64,000 nucleotides of DNA, taken from positions 107,314 through 171,313 of the forward strand of contig MEPC01000019.1 in NCBI GenBank assembly GCA_001769655.1. Direction: 5' to 3'. The position numbers and the translations under genes were made by a program. Shown in pieces: positions 38,952-48,570 of this stretch. How positions within the stretch are numbered: the first letter of the stretch is position 1; every line of letters begins with the position of its first letter. The stretch is from Bacteroidetes bacterium RIFCSPLOWO2_12_FULL_37_12 (GTDB lineage: Bacteria > Bacteroidota > Bacteroidia > 2-12-FULL-37-12). Under the pieces are notes generated by a model, which was not told the DNA's origin, made no database searches, and saw only the letters and a list, made by a program, of their open reading frames with translations.

Positions 38952-39047
38952 AAAGGGGTATAGGGGTATAGGGGTATAGGGGAAAACCGTAAATCATCCG
39001 TTTGTTTACTACCCTTATACCTTTATACCTTTATACCCTTATACCTC
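38952..39047. repeat. GGGGTATA-unit inverted repeat, copy 2
   Basis: The left arm has four GGGGTATA units (38955-38982) and the right arm has complementary TATACCCTTA/TATACCTT units (39010-39046). It lies between the DUF2795 gene and the ABC ATPase gene and matches the element at 33089-33195. Confidence 0.8.
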
Positions 39048-39048
39048 T

Positions 39049-39270
39049 TTAGTACTCATCTTCGTTAAAAAAGAAGTCCTCTTTTGAGGGATAATCGGGC
39101 CAGATTTCTTCTATACTTTCGTAGGGTTGCCCATCGTCTTCGAGTTCATGCAGGTTTTCAATCACCTCAATCGGTGCACCGGAACGAATCCCGTAGTCAA
39201 TAAGCTCATCTTTAGTTGCCGGCCAAGGGGCATCTTCGAGATAGGAGGCAAGTTCGAGTGACCAATACAT
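39049..39270 (-). CDS. DUF2795 family protein
   Basis: 73 residues, acidic, beginning MYWSLELASYLEDAPWPATK and ending in a run of Asp/Glu. This is a highly conserved small cytoplasmic protein of Bacteroidota, of unknown function. The full expected length is present. Transcription probably continues to the ABC ATPase 100 bp downstream, across the repeat. Confidence 0.85.
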   Translation of the reverse strand: MYWSLELASYLEDAPWPATKDELIDYGIRSGAPIEVIENLHELEDDGQPYESIEEIWPDYPSKEDFFFNEDEY

Positions 39271-39487
39271 CAGGGAGTGGGTTAGTTAGAATATTAAGCG
39301 ATTAAACCTATAAACGAAAAAGGGCACAAAAGTATAAAAAAAAATAATGGATAAACAATAAAAAAAGACATAAAACATAAATATTTTTTTGAGGTCTTTG
39401 AAAGATTTAAAATTACATTAAAACTCTTAGCTTATTCTATGGTGAAGCGACACGGTGCACCTTATCGCTGAAATCAGGGCTTTTCAC

Positions 39488-39521
39488 TTTTGTGCATAAA
39501 AAAAAATTTCCTGTATGTTTG
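39488..39521 (+). promoter_or_regulatory. Bacteroidota promoter giving a possibly leaderless mRNA
   Basis: A TTTTG element (39488-39492) and a -7 box TATGTTTG (39514-39521) are 21 bp apart, matching the Bacteroidota -33/-7 pattern. The -7 box ends only 4 bp before the ATG at 39526, so the transcript would start at or next to the initiation codon. Confidence 0.6.
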
Positions 39522-39525
39522 CACC

Positions 39526-40674
39526 ATGATAAACAACATTGCCATAATTGGAGGAGGACCTGCAGGGCTTTATCTCGCCTGGTTACTGCAAGGAAGTGGA
39601 TTAAAGATTACCCTTTTTGACCATCGCATTCCCTTTGAAAAACCATGTGGAGGAGGAATTACCTTTAAGGCAATGAATGAAATTAAAATGCTGAAGGGGA
39701 TAGAAACCTTGTCGAATGCAGTTCAGCAGTTCCGGTTTATTTCACCTTACGAAAGTAGTTGCGATGTCGCCTGTGATGTCCCCATGCAAATCATCTCCCG
39801 GAAAACCCTTAGTGAGTATCAATTAAACTTATTGGATTACAAACAGATTAATTTAGTTCACAGTAAGGTAACTGAAATTATACGCCAAAACGACGATTTC
39901 AAAATCACAGTTGATAATATGAATTATGATAGCAATTTTAAATTTGATTTTGTAGTGGGTGCAGATGGGGCACAAGGGATTTCGAGGCGGTGGCTTGGAG
40001 CAAAGCCCTTTGGCACCAACCGGTATTCAGGATTAGGATACTATGTTGATGGTTTATGCATTGATGAGGCAATTATCAAATTCTATACAAACAGCAAAGG
40101 TTATTTGTGGGTATTTCCGCGAGGGGATCATTCTTCGGTTGGTTTTTTTTCATTATCTAAGCAATTTTCACGGGAAATGGCGCTCAGTCATGTAACCGGA
40201 TTTCTTCAAAAACATTTTCCTGATTTTAAACCCAACCCACAACGATATTATTCGGCAACCATTCCGTTGGTCTGGAAGTGGGAGAAAGAAAATATTCAAG
40301 GCAAAAACTGGGCGTTGATAGGGGATGCGGGCGGGTTTGTGGACACAATTACCGGAGAAGGAATTTATTATGCCTTCAAATCAGCGGAATTGCTTTCAAA
40401 AGCGATAGTAGCAAACAAACCGGAATTATACTTTGAAAATTGCCATGGCATAATTGCTGAATTGCAAAAATCCGCTACTATTTTTCCTAAATTTTATAAA
40501 ACATGGTTTACAAGCGCCATGGTATTACTTTCTAAAAGAAGTTATTTTTTACAACAAGTGCTGGTTAATTTAATTTTAGGAAGACAAACGTATTGTACAC
40601 TGAAAGCAACATTGAAGAAAAATATTCCTACCGTGATAAAAGAGGTGATGATGAGCTTTTTTAAAAAGGGGTGA
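39526..40674 (+). CDS. FAD-dependent oxidoreductase, geranylgeranyl-reductase-like
   Basis: 382 residues from the ATG at 39526, which immediately begins the FAD fold (AIIGGGPAGLYLA). Further landmarks are KPCGGG at about 45, VGADGAQGISR at about 145, and a second FAD motif LIGDAGGFVDTITGEGIYYA at about 265. The KPCGGG signature is typical of geranylgeranyl or digeranylgeranylglycerophospholipid reductases and related flavoenzymes. The substrate is unproven; in Bacteroidota a role in isoprenoid or quinone reduction is plausible. It converges with bshA, 4 bp apart. Confidence 0.8.
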   Translation: MINNIAIIGGGPAGLYLAWLLQGSGLKITLFDHRIPFEKPCGGGITFKAMNEIKMLKGIETLSNAVQQFRFISPYESSCDVACDVPMQIISRKTLSEYQLNLLDYKQINLVHSKVTEIIRQNDDFKITVDNMNYDSNFKFDFVVGADGAQGISRRWLGAKPFGTNRYSGLGYYVDGLCIDEAIIKFYTNSKGYLWVFPRGDHSSVGFFSLSKQFSREMALSHVTGFLQKHFPDFKPNPQRYYSATIPLVWKWEKENIQGKNWALIGDAGGFVDTITGEGIYYAFKSAELLSKAIVANKPELYFENCHGIIAELQKSATIFPKFYKTWFTSAMVLLSKRSYFLQQVLVNLILGRQTYCTLKATLKKNIPTVIKEVMMSFFKKG

Positions 40675-40678
40675 ATAG

Positions 40679-41806
40679 TTAGCTATCCCCCCCCACAATT
40701 TTTTTATAATAATTTTCATACAGCGGTAAAATTTTAGCTACGTCAAATTCCTTAGCCCTTTCCCATGCACGTTTTTTAAAACCGGGAAGATGATTGTCCT
40801 CAAGAATAAACAACGCATCATTTGCCATTTTTTCCGTGTCGCCCACCGGACTGTTAAAGCCGGTTATTCCGTCAACGTTAAGCTCCGGAAGTCCGCCTGC
40901 GTTAGTGGTTATCAGCGGCACTTCACAAGCCATGGCTTCCAGCGCGGCAAGTCCGAAACTTTCGCTCTCGGAAGGCATCAGAAACAAATCGGATATGGAT
41001 AAAATCTCTTCTACGGCATCCACTTTTCCGATAAATCGTATGTCCGCGCAATAATTCATCTGCCGGCATAAATCCTCTGCGTGTTTTCGGTCAGGCCCAT
41101 CACCAATCAATATTAATTTAGCAGTAACATGGTTTCTTAATTTTTGAAAGATTTTCAATACATCTTCAATTCGTTTAACCGGCCTGAAATTGGAAGTGTG
41201 CACAATTATTTTTTCGTCATGCGGAGCAAGCGCTTTGCGGAAATGTTCCTTTTTCAACCGTTGAAACCGTTGCAGGTTTATGAAATTCGGAATAACTTCT
41301 ATTTTTTTTTTTATATTGAAATGACGATACGTATCGTCTTTGAGAAACTGTGACACCGCAGTGACACCATCCGATTGATTAATGCTGAATGTAACCACTG
41401 GTTCATACGTGGCATCTTTTCCCACTAATGTAATGTCTGTCCCATGCAACGTAGTAATAACGGGAATATGAATCTGATAGGTTTTAAGGATTTCTTTTGC
41501 CAGAAAGGCGGCGGAAGCGTGAGGAATGGCATAATGCACATGAAGCAATTGAAGTTTTTCAAATTTTACAATATCCACAAGTTTGCTGGCAAGCGCCAAT
41601 TCGTAAGGAGGGTATTCAAACAGGGGGTATGAATTAAAATTTACTTCGTGATAGAAAATGTTTTCGTTGATGGTATCAAGACGAAAGGGCTGTGCATACG
41701 AAATAAAATGCACCTGATGACCTTTCGCGGCAAGCGCCATTCCAAGTTCTGTGGCGACCACGCCACTGCCACCGTAAGTGGGATAACATACAATTCCGAT
41801 TTTCAT
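40679..41806 (-). CDS. bshA: N-acetyl-alpha-D-glucosaminyl L-malate synthase BshA
   Basis: 375 residues, a full-length GT4 glycosyltransferase. The N-terminus MKIGIVCYPTYGGSGVVATE is diagnostic for BshA. The C-terminal nucleotide-sugar site is SESFGLAALEAMACEVPLI. The enzyme joins UDP-GlcNAc and L-malate in the first step of bacillithiol synthesis in the cytoplasm. It is the last gene of a co-oriented group and starts 14 bp after the amidotransferase gene. The bshB and bshC genes are not in the window. Confidence 0.93.
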   Translation of the reverse strand: MKIGIVCYPTYGGSGVVATELGMALAAKGHQVHFISYAQPFRLDTINENIFYHEVNFNSYPLFEYPPYELALASKLVDIVKFEKLQLLHVHYAIPHASAAFLAKEILKTYQIHIPVITTLHGTDITLVGKDATYEPVVTFSINQSDGVTAVSQFLKDDTYRHFNIKKKIEVIPNFINLQRFQRLKKEHFRKALAPHDEKIIVHTSNFRPVKRIEDVLKIFQKLRNHVTAKLILIGDGPDRKHAEDLCRQMNYCADIRFIGKVDAVEEILSISDLFLMPSESESFGLAALEAMACEVPLITTNAGGLPELNVDGITGFNSPVGDTEKMANDALFILEDNHLPGFKKRAWERAKEFDVAKILPLYENYYKKIVGGDS

Positions 41807-41820
41807 GAGTTGGTTATTAA

Positions 41821-42387
41821 TTAAAATTTCACCCAGTTTTCAATTATTTTTAATCCAAATTCTGTTAGAATGCTTTCCGGGTGAAACTGAACACCCCGAA
41901 CATCAAACTTTTTGTGACGTAATCCCATTACATATCCTTTTTCATCTTTGCAGGTAATTTCCAATTCATCCGGAAAATTATTTTCATCTACAACCCATGA
42001 ATGATAACGACCCGCTTTAAATTTTCCTGGTAGTCCCTTGAATAAAATATCATCTTTCACAATTTCCATTTCCGTTGCCACTCCATGATACACCGACTTC
42101 AGATTTTTTAATTTGCAGCCAAAAACTTCAGCGATTGCCTGTTGTCCGAGACAAATTCCCAAAACGCTTTTCTTTCCGGAATATTCTTTTATAACATCTA
42201 AAAGTATTCCCGCATCCTTAGGGATTCCGGGTCCGGGTGAAAGAAGAATTTTATCATAGCGATTAATTTCTTTCAATGAAATTTTATCGTTGCGAAACAC
42301 ATCCACTTTTGCGTCACTTGTCTTTTCAAGATAATGAACAAGGTTGTACGTAAAAGAATCGTAATTATCCAGTACAAGGATTTTCAT
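41821..42387 (-). CDS. Aminodeoxychorismate/anthranilate synthase glutamine amidotransferase subunit
   Basis: 188 residues, a class I glutamine amidotransferase. DNYDSFTYNL starts the fold, followed by the oxyanion strand SPGPGIP, the nucleophile motif GICLGQQAIAE and the His-Glu pair GVQFHPES. It releases ammonia from glutamine for the chorismate-using partner of folate (PabA) or tryptophan (TrpG) synthesis. The partner is absent here, so I cannot choose between them. A TATCTTTG box (minus strand, 42403-42396) lies 8 bp before its ATG and could give it and bshA their own promoter. Confidence 0.85.
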   Translation of the reverse strand: MKILVLDNYDSFTYNLVHYLEKTSDAKVDVFRNDKISLKEINRYDKILLSPGPGIPKDAGILLDVIKEYSGKKSVLGICLGQQAIAEVFGCKLKNLKSVYHGVATEMEIVKDDILFKGLPGKFKAGRYHSWVVDENNFPDELEITCKDEKGYVMGLRHKKFDVRGVQFHPESILTEFGLKIIENWVKF

Positions 42388-42412
42388 TTATAGACCAAAG
42401 ATATGAAATTAA

Positions 42413-45400
42413 TCACCTTCCTTTCCTCTCCATCGCTTTATTCAGCAAATAATACATCACCGGTACAATAACAAGTGTTAGAAAGGTTGCGAATGATAAT
42501 CCAAAAATGACCGTCCAGGACATCGGTCCCCAGAAAATCACATTATCACCACCAAAATAAATCTGCGGATCTAACGATGACACTAACGTAAAGAAGTTGA
42601 GATTCATTCCTGTTGCCAGTGGCACTAATCCAAGTACAGTAGTTATGGCTGTCAATAGAACAGGACGTAAACGGTTTGCGCCGGCATTGATGATACATTG
42701 CCTGATTTCCTCCAAGGGCAGTTGCGCTTTTTTGTCCAATCCCAATTCCGTTTTTCTCCGGTTAATCAGTAAATTGGAATAATCTATCAGCACGATCACG
42801 TTATTTACCACAACTCCGGCAAGGGAAATAATTCCTATCATCGTCATGATGACAATGAAGTCCATCCGGAAAATAGTCAATCCCAGAAATACTCCAATGC
42901 CACTGAGAATTACTGCCGACATAATGATTAAGGGAGTGGTGACAGAATTAAATTGTGCCACTATGATCATAAATACCAGGAATAGTGCTACCAGCAAGGC
43001 GTTAGTTAGAAATGACATCTCTTTATTTTGTTCTTCCTGTTGTCCCGTAAACTTAATCTGAAATTCCTTAGGTGTTCTGAAGTCCTTCATCTGCTCTTTG
43101 ATTTTTTCAACTATTTCATTGGCGTTGTAACCCGCCAGCACGTTAGACGAAATGGTTATCACACGGTTTAAATCTTTCCGGCGAATGGAACCATACGTAG
43201 AGGTATTCTTCAACTCAGCCACTGCCGAAACTGGTATTTGCCTGATTTGACCATTGGTTTGGTCGCGGAATGTAATGCGCTGATTCATCAGTATCTCTGG
43301 GTCATTCCGGTACTTTTCATCCAATCGAATGTTTACAGGATAATCATCTTCGCCTTGCTTAAAGCGTGAAACCTCAAGACCAAAAAGCGAAGTGCGTACA
43401 TCGCCGGCAATCTGCGCAGTAGAAATACCGTATCTCCTGGCTTTCTCGCGGTCTATGTGCATTGTTAATTCCGGCTTTCCCAGTTCAATGTCCGATTTTA
43501 ATTCCTCTATTCCTGCAATGCCACTCTTATTTATAAATAAACGAACTTCTTCCGATAGAGAAATTAATTTTTCGTAATCCTTGCCAATTACTTCAATGCT
43601 GACGGGCTTTCCGACCGGAGGTCCATTATTATCTTTGTCAACGATGATTTGCACTCCGGGAAATTTCTTTAACCCTGCCCTGATTTCATTTAATACATCG
43701 CCGGTTTTTACTCCTCTGCGGTATTCATAATCCACAAACGAAACGGTAATCCTTGCTTTATGGGGTGTCACTCCGAAAACAGGACCTTGCGTGGGATCAC
43801 TGGTTCCTTCTCCTACCTGAGCAATCATGGATTTGACAAGAAAATTATTTTTGTTGGAACCGGAATCCGGACTAAGTGCTTCGTATTTTGATAATAATCC
43901 CCTTAGTTCGTTTTCAATTTTTTTTGTAAAATCATTTGTTACTTCTATATCTGTTCCTTGCGGTTTCTCTATAAATACGTTTACATAATGCGGCTCACTT
44001 ACAGGAAAAAATTCCACTTTGGGTGCAAAAATAAATAATAGCACAAACGATAAAATAAAAAGAAAAACAGTGCTTGACAAAAAGAGGTATGGTTTTTTTC
44101 CCCCTAACGAATATATCAGAAAACTGCGGTAAGAATTTTCAAACCTGGGAACAACCGTTTGGCGGAACCATACAGTCCATGGATTCAGCCATTTTCCGTT
44201 AATAAAAATAATTAACGCAGTAAACATAAGTAAATGACCTAAAGTATCCCAACGTATTATTCTGAACAGCAACCCTGCTACAAAAAATATTCCGGTTGTT
44301 ATAAAAAGTTTTTTGAATCTCACCTTTTTTTCTTCTATTCGCATCCATACTGCTGTAAAAACGGGATTCATTACTAATGCCACAAATAAACTGGAGCCCA
44401 GAACAATGATTAATGTAATGGGAAGATATTTCATAAACTCACCCATCATTCCGGGCCAAAACGCCAACGGAATAAATGCGGCGAGGGTAGTTAACGTGGA
44501 GGTAATGATGGGAACAGCTACTTCTCCAACTCCCTGCTTGGCGGCATGCTCATGATTTCTGCCTTCACCCATGTGTCTGTAAATATTTTCTACTACTACA
44601 ATGCCATTGTCAACCAACATCCCAAGAGCAAGAATAAGTGAAAATAATACAATCATGTTTAGTGTCACTCCGGTTGATCCCAAAATCATAAATCCCATGA
44701 ACATGGACAAAGGGATGGCAGTGCCTACGAACAATGCGTTGCGAAGTCCGAGAAAAAACATCAGCACCAGCACCACGAGAATGATTCCGAAGATAATATT
44801 GTTCTCGAGATTTGTCACCTGGTTTCTGGTTTCAGTTGACATATCATTCGTTACGGAAACATAGAGTGAAGATGGAAAAAAAGTTGCACGGGCATCCCCG
44901 AGTATTTCCATAATTTTATCGGAAGTGGAAAGCATATTTTCTCCGCTTCGTTTTACTATGTCGAGCATGATGACCGGCTTTTGATTTTCACGGGCATAAC
45001 TTTTTCTTTCCTCATAATCGAAACTAACCTTAGCAATATCTTTCAGATATACAATATTTCCTTTTTCATTTTTTACAACTATATCGGCAAGTTGAGAGGG
45101 GGTAGAAAATTCTCCAACGACCCGTATGGTTTTCTGAAATTGATCAGTTGTTACATTTCCACCCGATAAGGTTCTGTTCTCATTTACAATGGCGCCTGCT
45201 ATATCGTTGAAGCCAAGTTGCAATGATTCCATTTTATGAATATCCACCTCCACTTTAACCTCTTTTTCCATGGCGCCGCGTATATCTACTCTTGAAATTT
45301 CCGGTAGTTTTTCAATTTCATCTTCGAGATATTCTCCGTATTTTTTCAACTTGTCAATATCAAAATCACCCGATAGATTAATATTCATGATGGGAAACTC

Positions 45401-45844
45401 AGAAAAGTTCAGTTCAAAAATATTAGGATCCTGCAAGAGGTCGGTAGGCAAGTCCTTTTTTGATTTATCAACGGCATCTTTTACTTTTCTTAGAGCTTCC
45501 TCCACGGGAACATCGGTATTGAACTTTACTACTATGTTTGAATAATCCTGAATGGAGGTCGAAGTGATTTTATCCACTCCCGCAATGGTTTTTAATTGTT
45601 TTTCGATAGGACGGGTAATCAGATTTTCCATGTCGGCAGGTGAGTTTCCAGGATGTGGAGTACCTATGTAAATTTCCGCAATTATAATTTCCGGAAAACT
45701 TTCTTTCGGCATTGAACTATAAGCTATCATTCCCAAAATGGCAACAATAATTGTAAGCACAAAAACGGTTGCTTTATTATCAACAGACAATGACGAAAGA
45801 CCGAATTGGTTTTCGATGATGGAATGATTTTTTGGGTTGCTCAT
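42413..45844 (-). CDS. RND efflux pump, inner-membrane transporter
   Basis: 1143 residues. It has the AcrB/CzcA architecture: TM1 at about 25-45, a periplasmic pore domain (45-345), a membrane block (350-560), the second periplasmic domain (about 610-900) and a terminal membrane block. The TM4 signature is LGMLVDNGIVVVENIYRH, carrying one proton-relay Asp. About 60 extra hydrophobic residues (GIFFVAGLLFRIIRW and LLMFTALIIFING) follow TM6. The subgroup looks like HAE1 (drug) rather than heavy-metal pumps, but the substrate is unknown. It works with the adaptor and TolC-like genes just upstream. Confidence 0.92.
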   Translation of the reverse strand: MSNPKNHSIIENQFGLSSLSVDNKATVFVLTIIVAILGMIAYSSMPKESFPEIIIAEIYIGTPHPGNSPADMENLITRPIEKQLKTIAGVDKITSTSIQDYSNIVVKFNTDVPVEEALRKVKDAVDKSKKDLPTDLLQDPNIFELNFSEFPIMNINLSGDFDIDKLKKYGEYLEDEIEKLPEISRVDIRGAMEKEVKVEVDIHKMESLQLGFNDIAGAIVNENRTLSGGNVTTDQFQKTIRVVGEFSTPSQLADIVVKNEKGNIVYLKDIAKVSFDYEERKSYARENQKPVIMLDIVKRSGENMLSTSDKIMEILGDARATFFPSSLYVSVTNDMSTETRNQVTNLENNIIFGIILVVLVLMFFLGLRNALFVGTAIPLSMFMGFMILGSTGVTLNMIVLFSLILALGMLVDNGIVVVENIYRHMGEGRNHEHAAKQGVGEVAVPIITSTLTTLAAFIPLAFWPGMMGEFMKYLPITLIIVLGSSLFVALVMNPVFTAVWMRIEEKKVRFKKLFITTGIFFVAGLLFRIIRWDTLGHLLMFTALIIFINGKWLNPWTVWFRQTVVPRFENSYRSFLIYSLGGKKPYLFLSSTVFLFILSFVLLFIFAPKVEFFPVSEPHYVNVFIEKPQGTDIEVTNDFTKKIENELRGLLSKYEALSPDSGSNKNNFLVKSMIAQVGEGTSDPTQGPVFGVTPHKARITVSFVDYEYRRGVKTGDVLNEIRAGLKKFPGVQIIVDKDNNGPPVGKPVSIEVIGKDYEKLISLSEEVRLFINKSGIAGIEELKSDIELGKPELTMHIDREKARRYGISTAQIAGDVRTSLFGLEVSRFKQGEDDYPVNIRLDEKYRNDPEILMNQRITFRDQTNGQIRQIPVSAVAELKNTSTYGSIRRKDLNRVITISSNVLAGYNANEIVEKIKEQMKDFRTPKEFQIKFTGQQEEQNKEMSFLTNALLVALFLVFMIIVAQFNSVTTPLIIMSAVILSGIGVFLGLTIFRMDFIVIMTMIGIISLAGVVVNNVIVLIDYSNLLINRRKTELGLDKKAQLPLEEIRQCIINAGANRLRPVLLTAITTVLGLVPLATGMNLNFFTLVSSLDPQIYFGGDNVIFWGPMSWTVIFGLSFATFLTLVIVPVMYYLLNKAMERKGR

Positions 45845-45904
45845 TAATCTGGTGCTATTTTCTATTTTCTTTTTTCTATCTTCTATTTTCTATTTATTAA
45901 TTCC

Positions 45905-45955
45905 AAAACTTCAAGGTTATCCAGCGCTTCAAATCCTTACTAAACCTTGAAGGTT
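45905..45955. repeat. AACCTTCAAGGTT-type inverted repeat, copy 1
   Basis: Arms ACTTCAAGGTT and AACCTTGAAGGTT flank a middle CGCTTCAAATCCTTACT. The element sits in the 125-bp gap between the adaptor and pump genes. A close copy is at 51801-51852 and a related one at 50225-50275. The preceding stretch is a run of CTATTTTCT units. Confidence 0.75.
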
Positions 45956-45969
45956 CTTTAACTTTTACC

Positions 45970-47157
45970 TTATTTCTCCCCCACCACCATCACCCTATCC
46001 CCGTCGGTTACCATCCGCGCACCTTCGGTTATAAGCATTTCACTCGCGGAAATTCCCTTGATAATTTCAACTTCCCCCTGGTTTCGTAATCCCGTTTCAA
46101 TAAAACGGCGTTTTGCAGTTATTTCATTTATGGTGGAATCCACTACAAAAATAAATTCCTTACCGTTTGCATCTGCCAGTATGTACCGGTCATGAATTAC
46201 GATGGCTGAATCTTTTACGATGTCAGTTATTTTTATGATGGAGAGGAGATTTGGTTTAAGCGTTTTTTGTTGGTTGTCCATGTCTATACGAATACGGAAC
46301 GTGCGATTATCCGGATTTATAAAACTTCCGGCATGACTGATGGGTGACACTTTTTCTTCCTGTAAGGAAGGAAACATCAATTTTACATTCAAACCCTTTT
46401 TTACTTGTTTGATATATTTTTCCGGCACATCTGCATATAAGTGTACTTTTTCGAGATTTAGTATTCGCATGACGGGCATGACGGGGTATGCCATTTCACC
46501 TTCCTTGGTAAGAATCTGGTCAACCATTCCCTCTTCGGGTGAACGGAGATTTGATTTTTCCATTTCTGTTTTTAGCGTTATTAATTTTAGTTCAAGCGCA
46601 TCTTTCTGATTTTTTGTTTCGAGATATTTTATTTCAGCTCCAATTCCTTGCTTCCACAGATTTTGCTGACGTTCAAATAAATCGTTGGCTAAAACGAGCG
46701 AAGTTTCAAGTTCTTTTATGGTTGTAAGCATGGAAGCGGCATCTAATGTCACTAATAACTGTCTTTTTTTTACTTCTTGTCCTTCCTTTACGTGAATTTT
46801 CAAAACTTTCCCTGGCATTTCTACAGATAGTAACACGTTTTTTTCTGCTTCCACCAAACCCCTTGCTTCAAAAAAATGTTCGAATTGCGTTAATTTTAGT
46901 TTTTGTGCTGAGACCAATATTTTTCTCGCTGAATTCTGTTGGTTGGAGTCCATGGCTGAAATTTTTTCATCCAGTCCTCGTATTTCGTTCCGCACTTCAT
47001 CCACATGCATCAAAAGCGAATCTCTTTTATTTACGAGTTGTTCATATAAAAAAAATTTTTTATCACTGGTGCCACAACCGGTTTGTGTCACTACTGACAT
47101 AAACAGTGACACCAAGCAGATGTAAATGATTTTGATTTGATTTTTAAAGTTGTGCAT
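45970..47157 (-). CDS. RND efflux periplasmic adaptor (membrane fusion protein)
   Basis: 395 residues. A lipoprotein-like N-terminus (VVTQTGC, cysteine at about 28) anchors it to the membrane. Then come a coiled hairpin, a biotinyl-lipoyl-like half motif (VLKIHVKEGQEVKKRQLLVTL, abbreviated; residues about 125-145), an alpha-helical hairpin, a second lipoyl half and beta-barrel domains. It bridges the RND pump and the TolC-like channel. The gene lies 25 bp after the channel gene, consistent with an operon. Confidence 0.9.
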   Translation of the reverse strand: MHNFKNQIKIIYICLVSLFMSVVTQTGCGTSDKKFFLYEQLVNKRDSLLMHVDEVRNEIRGLDEKISAMDSNQQNSARKILVSAQKLKLTQFEHFFEARGLVEAEKNVLLSVEMPGKVLKIHVKEGQEVKKRQLLVTLDAASMLTTIKELETSLVLANDLFERQQNLWKQGIGAEIKYLETKNQKDALELKLITLKTEMEKSNLRSPEEGMVDQILTKEGEMAYPVMPVMRILNLEKVHLYADVPEKYIKQVKKGLNVKLMFPSLQEEKVSPISHAGSFINPDNRTFRIRIDMDNQQKTLKPNLLSIIKITDIVKDSAIVIHDRYILADANGKEFIFVVDSTINEITAKRRFIETGLRNQGEVEIIKGISASEMLITEGARMVTDGDRVMVVGEK

Positions 47158-47182
47158 AATTTTTATTTTTTTAAATTTCCAC

Positions 47183-48556
47183 TTACTCCCCCTTCGCTCT
47201 TCTCAACTTCATATTACTTTGAATATTTTCCATTATTGCCATAAGATACATACTTTCGGCTGTCAGGTATTGATTCTGCACCTGACTTACTTCCAAACTC
47301 GATGCTAATCCTTGCTTATGGCGAATCAGTGTTTTATCCAGCACCTTTTCTGCCAGTGACACATTGGATTTAGCATTACGCTCATGTTCGTTTGCGTCCC
47401 TGCATTCTGCTTTGGCAGATAGGTATTCAAGTTGCAAACCTTGTTGAAGTTGTTCAAACGAGTTTTGGGCTTTTTCAATTTCAAATTTTGATTGTTTTAT
47501 TCTTCGGGATTGTCCTAATCCATCAAAAACAGGTATTCGCAAATTAATTCCCCATAGTGTAGTAGGATACCATGATTTAAACTCAAAGGTATTGCTGTAT
47601 CCGTACTGACCATGATTAAGAAAAACTCCCAGGTGGGGCAAGCGTTGCGCTCTTTCCTTTTTCAGGTTTAGCTTTAATAATTCCATCTGGGTCGCAAAAA
47701 TTTGCATGGATATATGTGATTTAAAATTACTTACCTCTTCCCGCAGATTCTCATTTTTTAATTCTTCCACTATTCCCTGCAACGAGTCGGTGAGTTCAAT
47801 ATCCGATTCCAGTGGAATTCCCATTTGAAACTTCAGTAACAGGTTGGTTTTTTCAATATCAGTGACACTTTTTTGAATTTGTACTGAAAGATTAAGCAGT
47901 GTAAGTTCCGATTGTTCTACTTCGAGTTTATCCATAAAGCCCTGTTGATACATGAGCGTAATCTGTCTGTGGATGGAATCAAGATTTGAATATGTTTTTT
48001 TTAAAAATGCATTTCCTTTTTGAGCGGCGAGAACGGCGCAATAGGTTTGCATGATCATATCCCGGACTTCTATTTCAGAAAAAACTTTTTGCTTTTCGAA
48101 CAACTGCTTGTAAACTTTTGCCGCCTGGAGTCCCACAAAATAGGACCCATCAAAAACAAGCTGTGAAGCGGAAATGGAGGCAGTGCCGTTGTAAGTAGTT
48201 CCGAATTTTATGGGTATGAGCAAATCACCAGGAGCTTTGCTGTCAAACATATTTGCCGGTGCCACCTGGGTGGGAATATCTATAAAATGCTGAAAATTAC
48301 CTTCTGTAAAAATTTGTGGAAACCCAATAGAAAAGGTTTCTTTAATTTTTTCTTTGGCAATTTCAATATCCAGACCGGCGTTTTTGATGCGTTGATTGTT
48401 TTCCAAACCGGATTTTATTGCCTGACTTAGATTAAATGAACGGGTTGGTAATGTTACATTGCCTTGTGAAAAAGTATATGTAATACAAGAAGTGGTAAGA
48501 TGAAGATAAAGGAAAAAAAAGCGTAGTTGCTTCAAAACTGAAAAATATGGGAACAA
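47183..48556 (-). CDS. TolC-family outer-membrane efflux protein
   Basis: 457 residues with two outer-membrane-efflux repeats and long coiled helices. The N-terminal signal is FFFLYLHLTTSCITYTFSQ. No in-frame ATG precedes it, so the start must be TTG at 48556 or a TTG seven codons later (48535). It forms the outer-membrane channel of the tripartite RND pump encoded next to it. It follows ybeY by 14 bp. Confidence 0.88.
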   Translation of the reverse strand: MFPYFSVLKQLRFFFLYLHLTTSCITYTFSQGNVTLPTRSFNLSQAIKSGLENNQRIKNAGLDIEIAKEKIKETFSIGFPQIFTEGNFQHFIDIPTQVAPANMFDSKAPGDLLIPIKFGTTYNGTASISASQLVFDGSYFVGLQAAKVYKQLFEKQKVFSEIEVRDMIMQTYCAVLAAQKGNAFLKKTYSNLDSIHRQITLMYQQGFMDKLEVEQSELTLLNLSVQIQKSVTDIEKTNLLLKFQMGIPLESDIELTDSLQGIVEELKNENLREEVSNFKSHISMQIFATQMELLKLNLKKERAQRLPHLGVFLNHGQYGYSNTFEFKSWYPTTLWGINLRIPVFDGLGQSRRIKQSKFEIEKAQNSFEQLQQGLQLEYLSAKAECRDANEHERNAKSNVSLAEKVLDKTLIRHKQGLASSLEVSQVQNQYLTAESMYLMAIMENIQSNMKLRRAKGE

Positions 48557-48570
48557 ACTTACATAAAATT

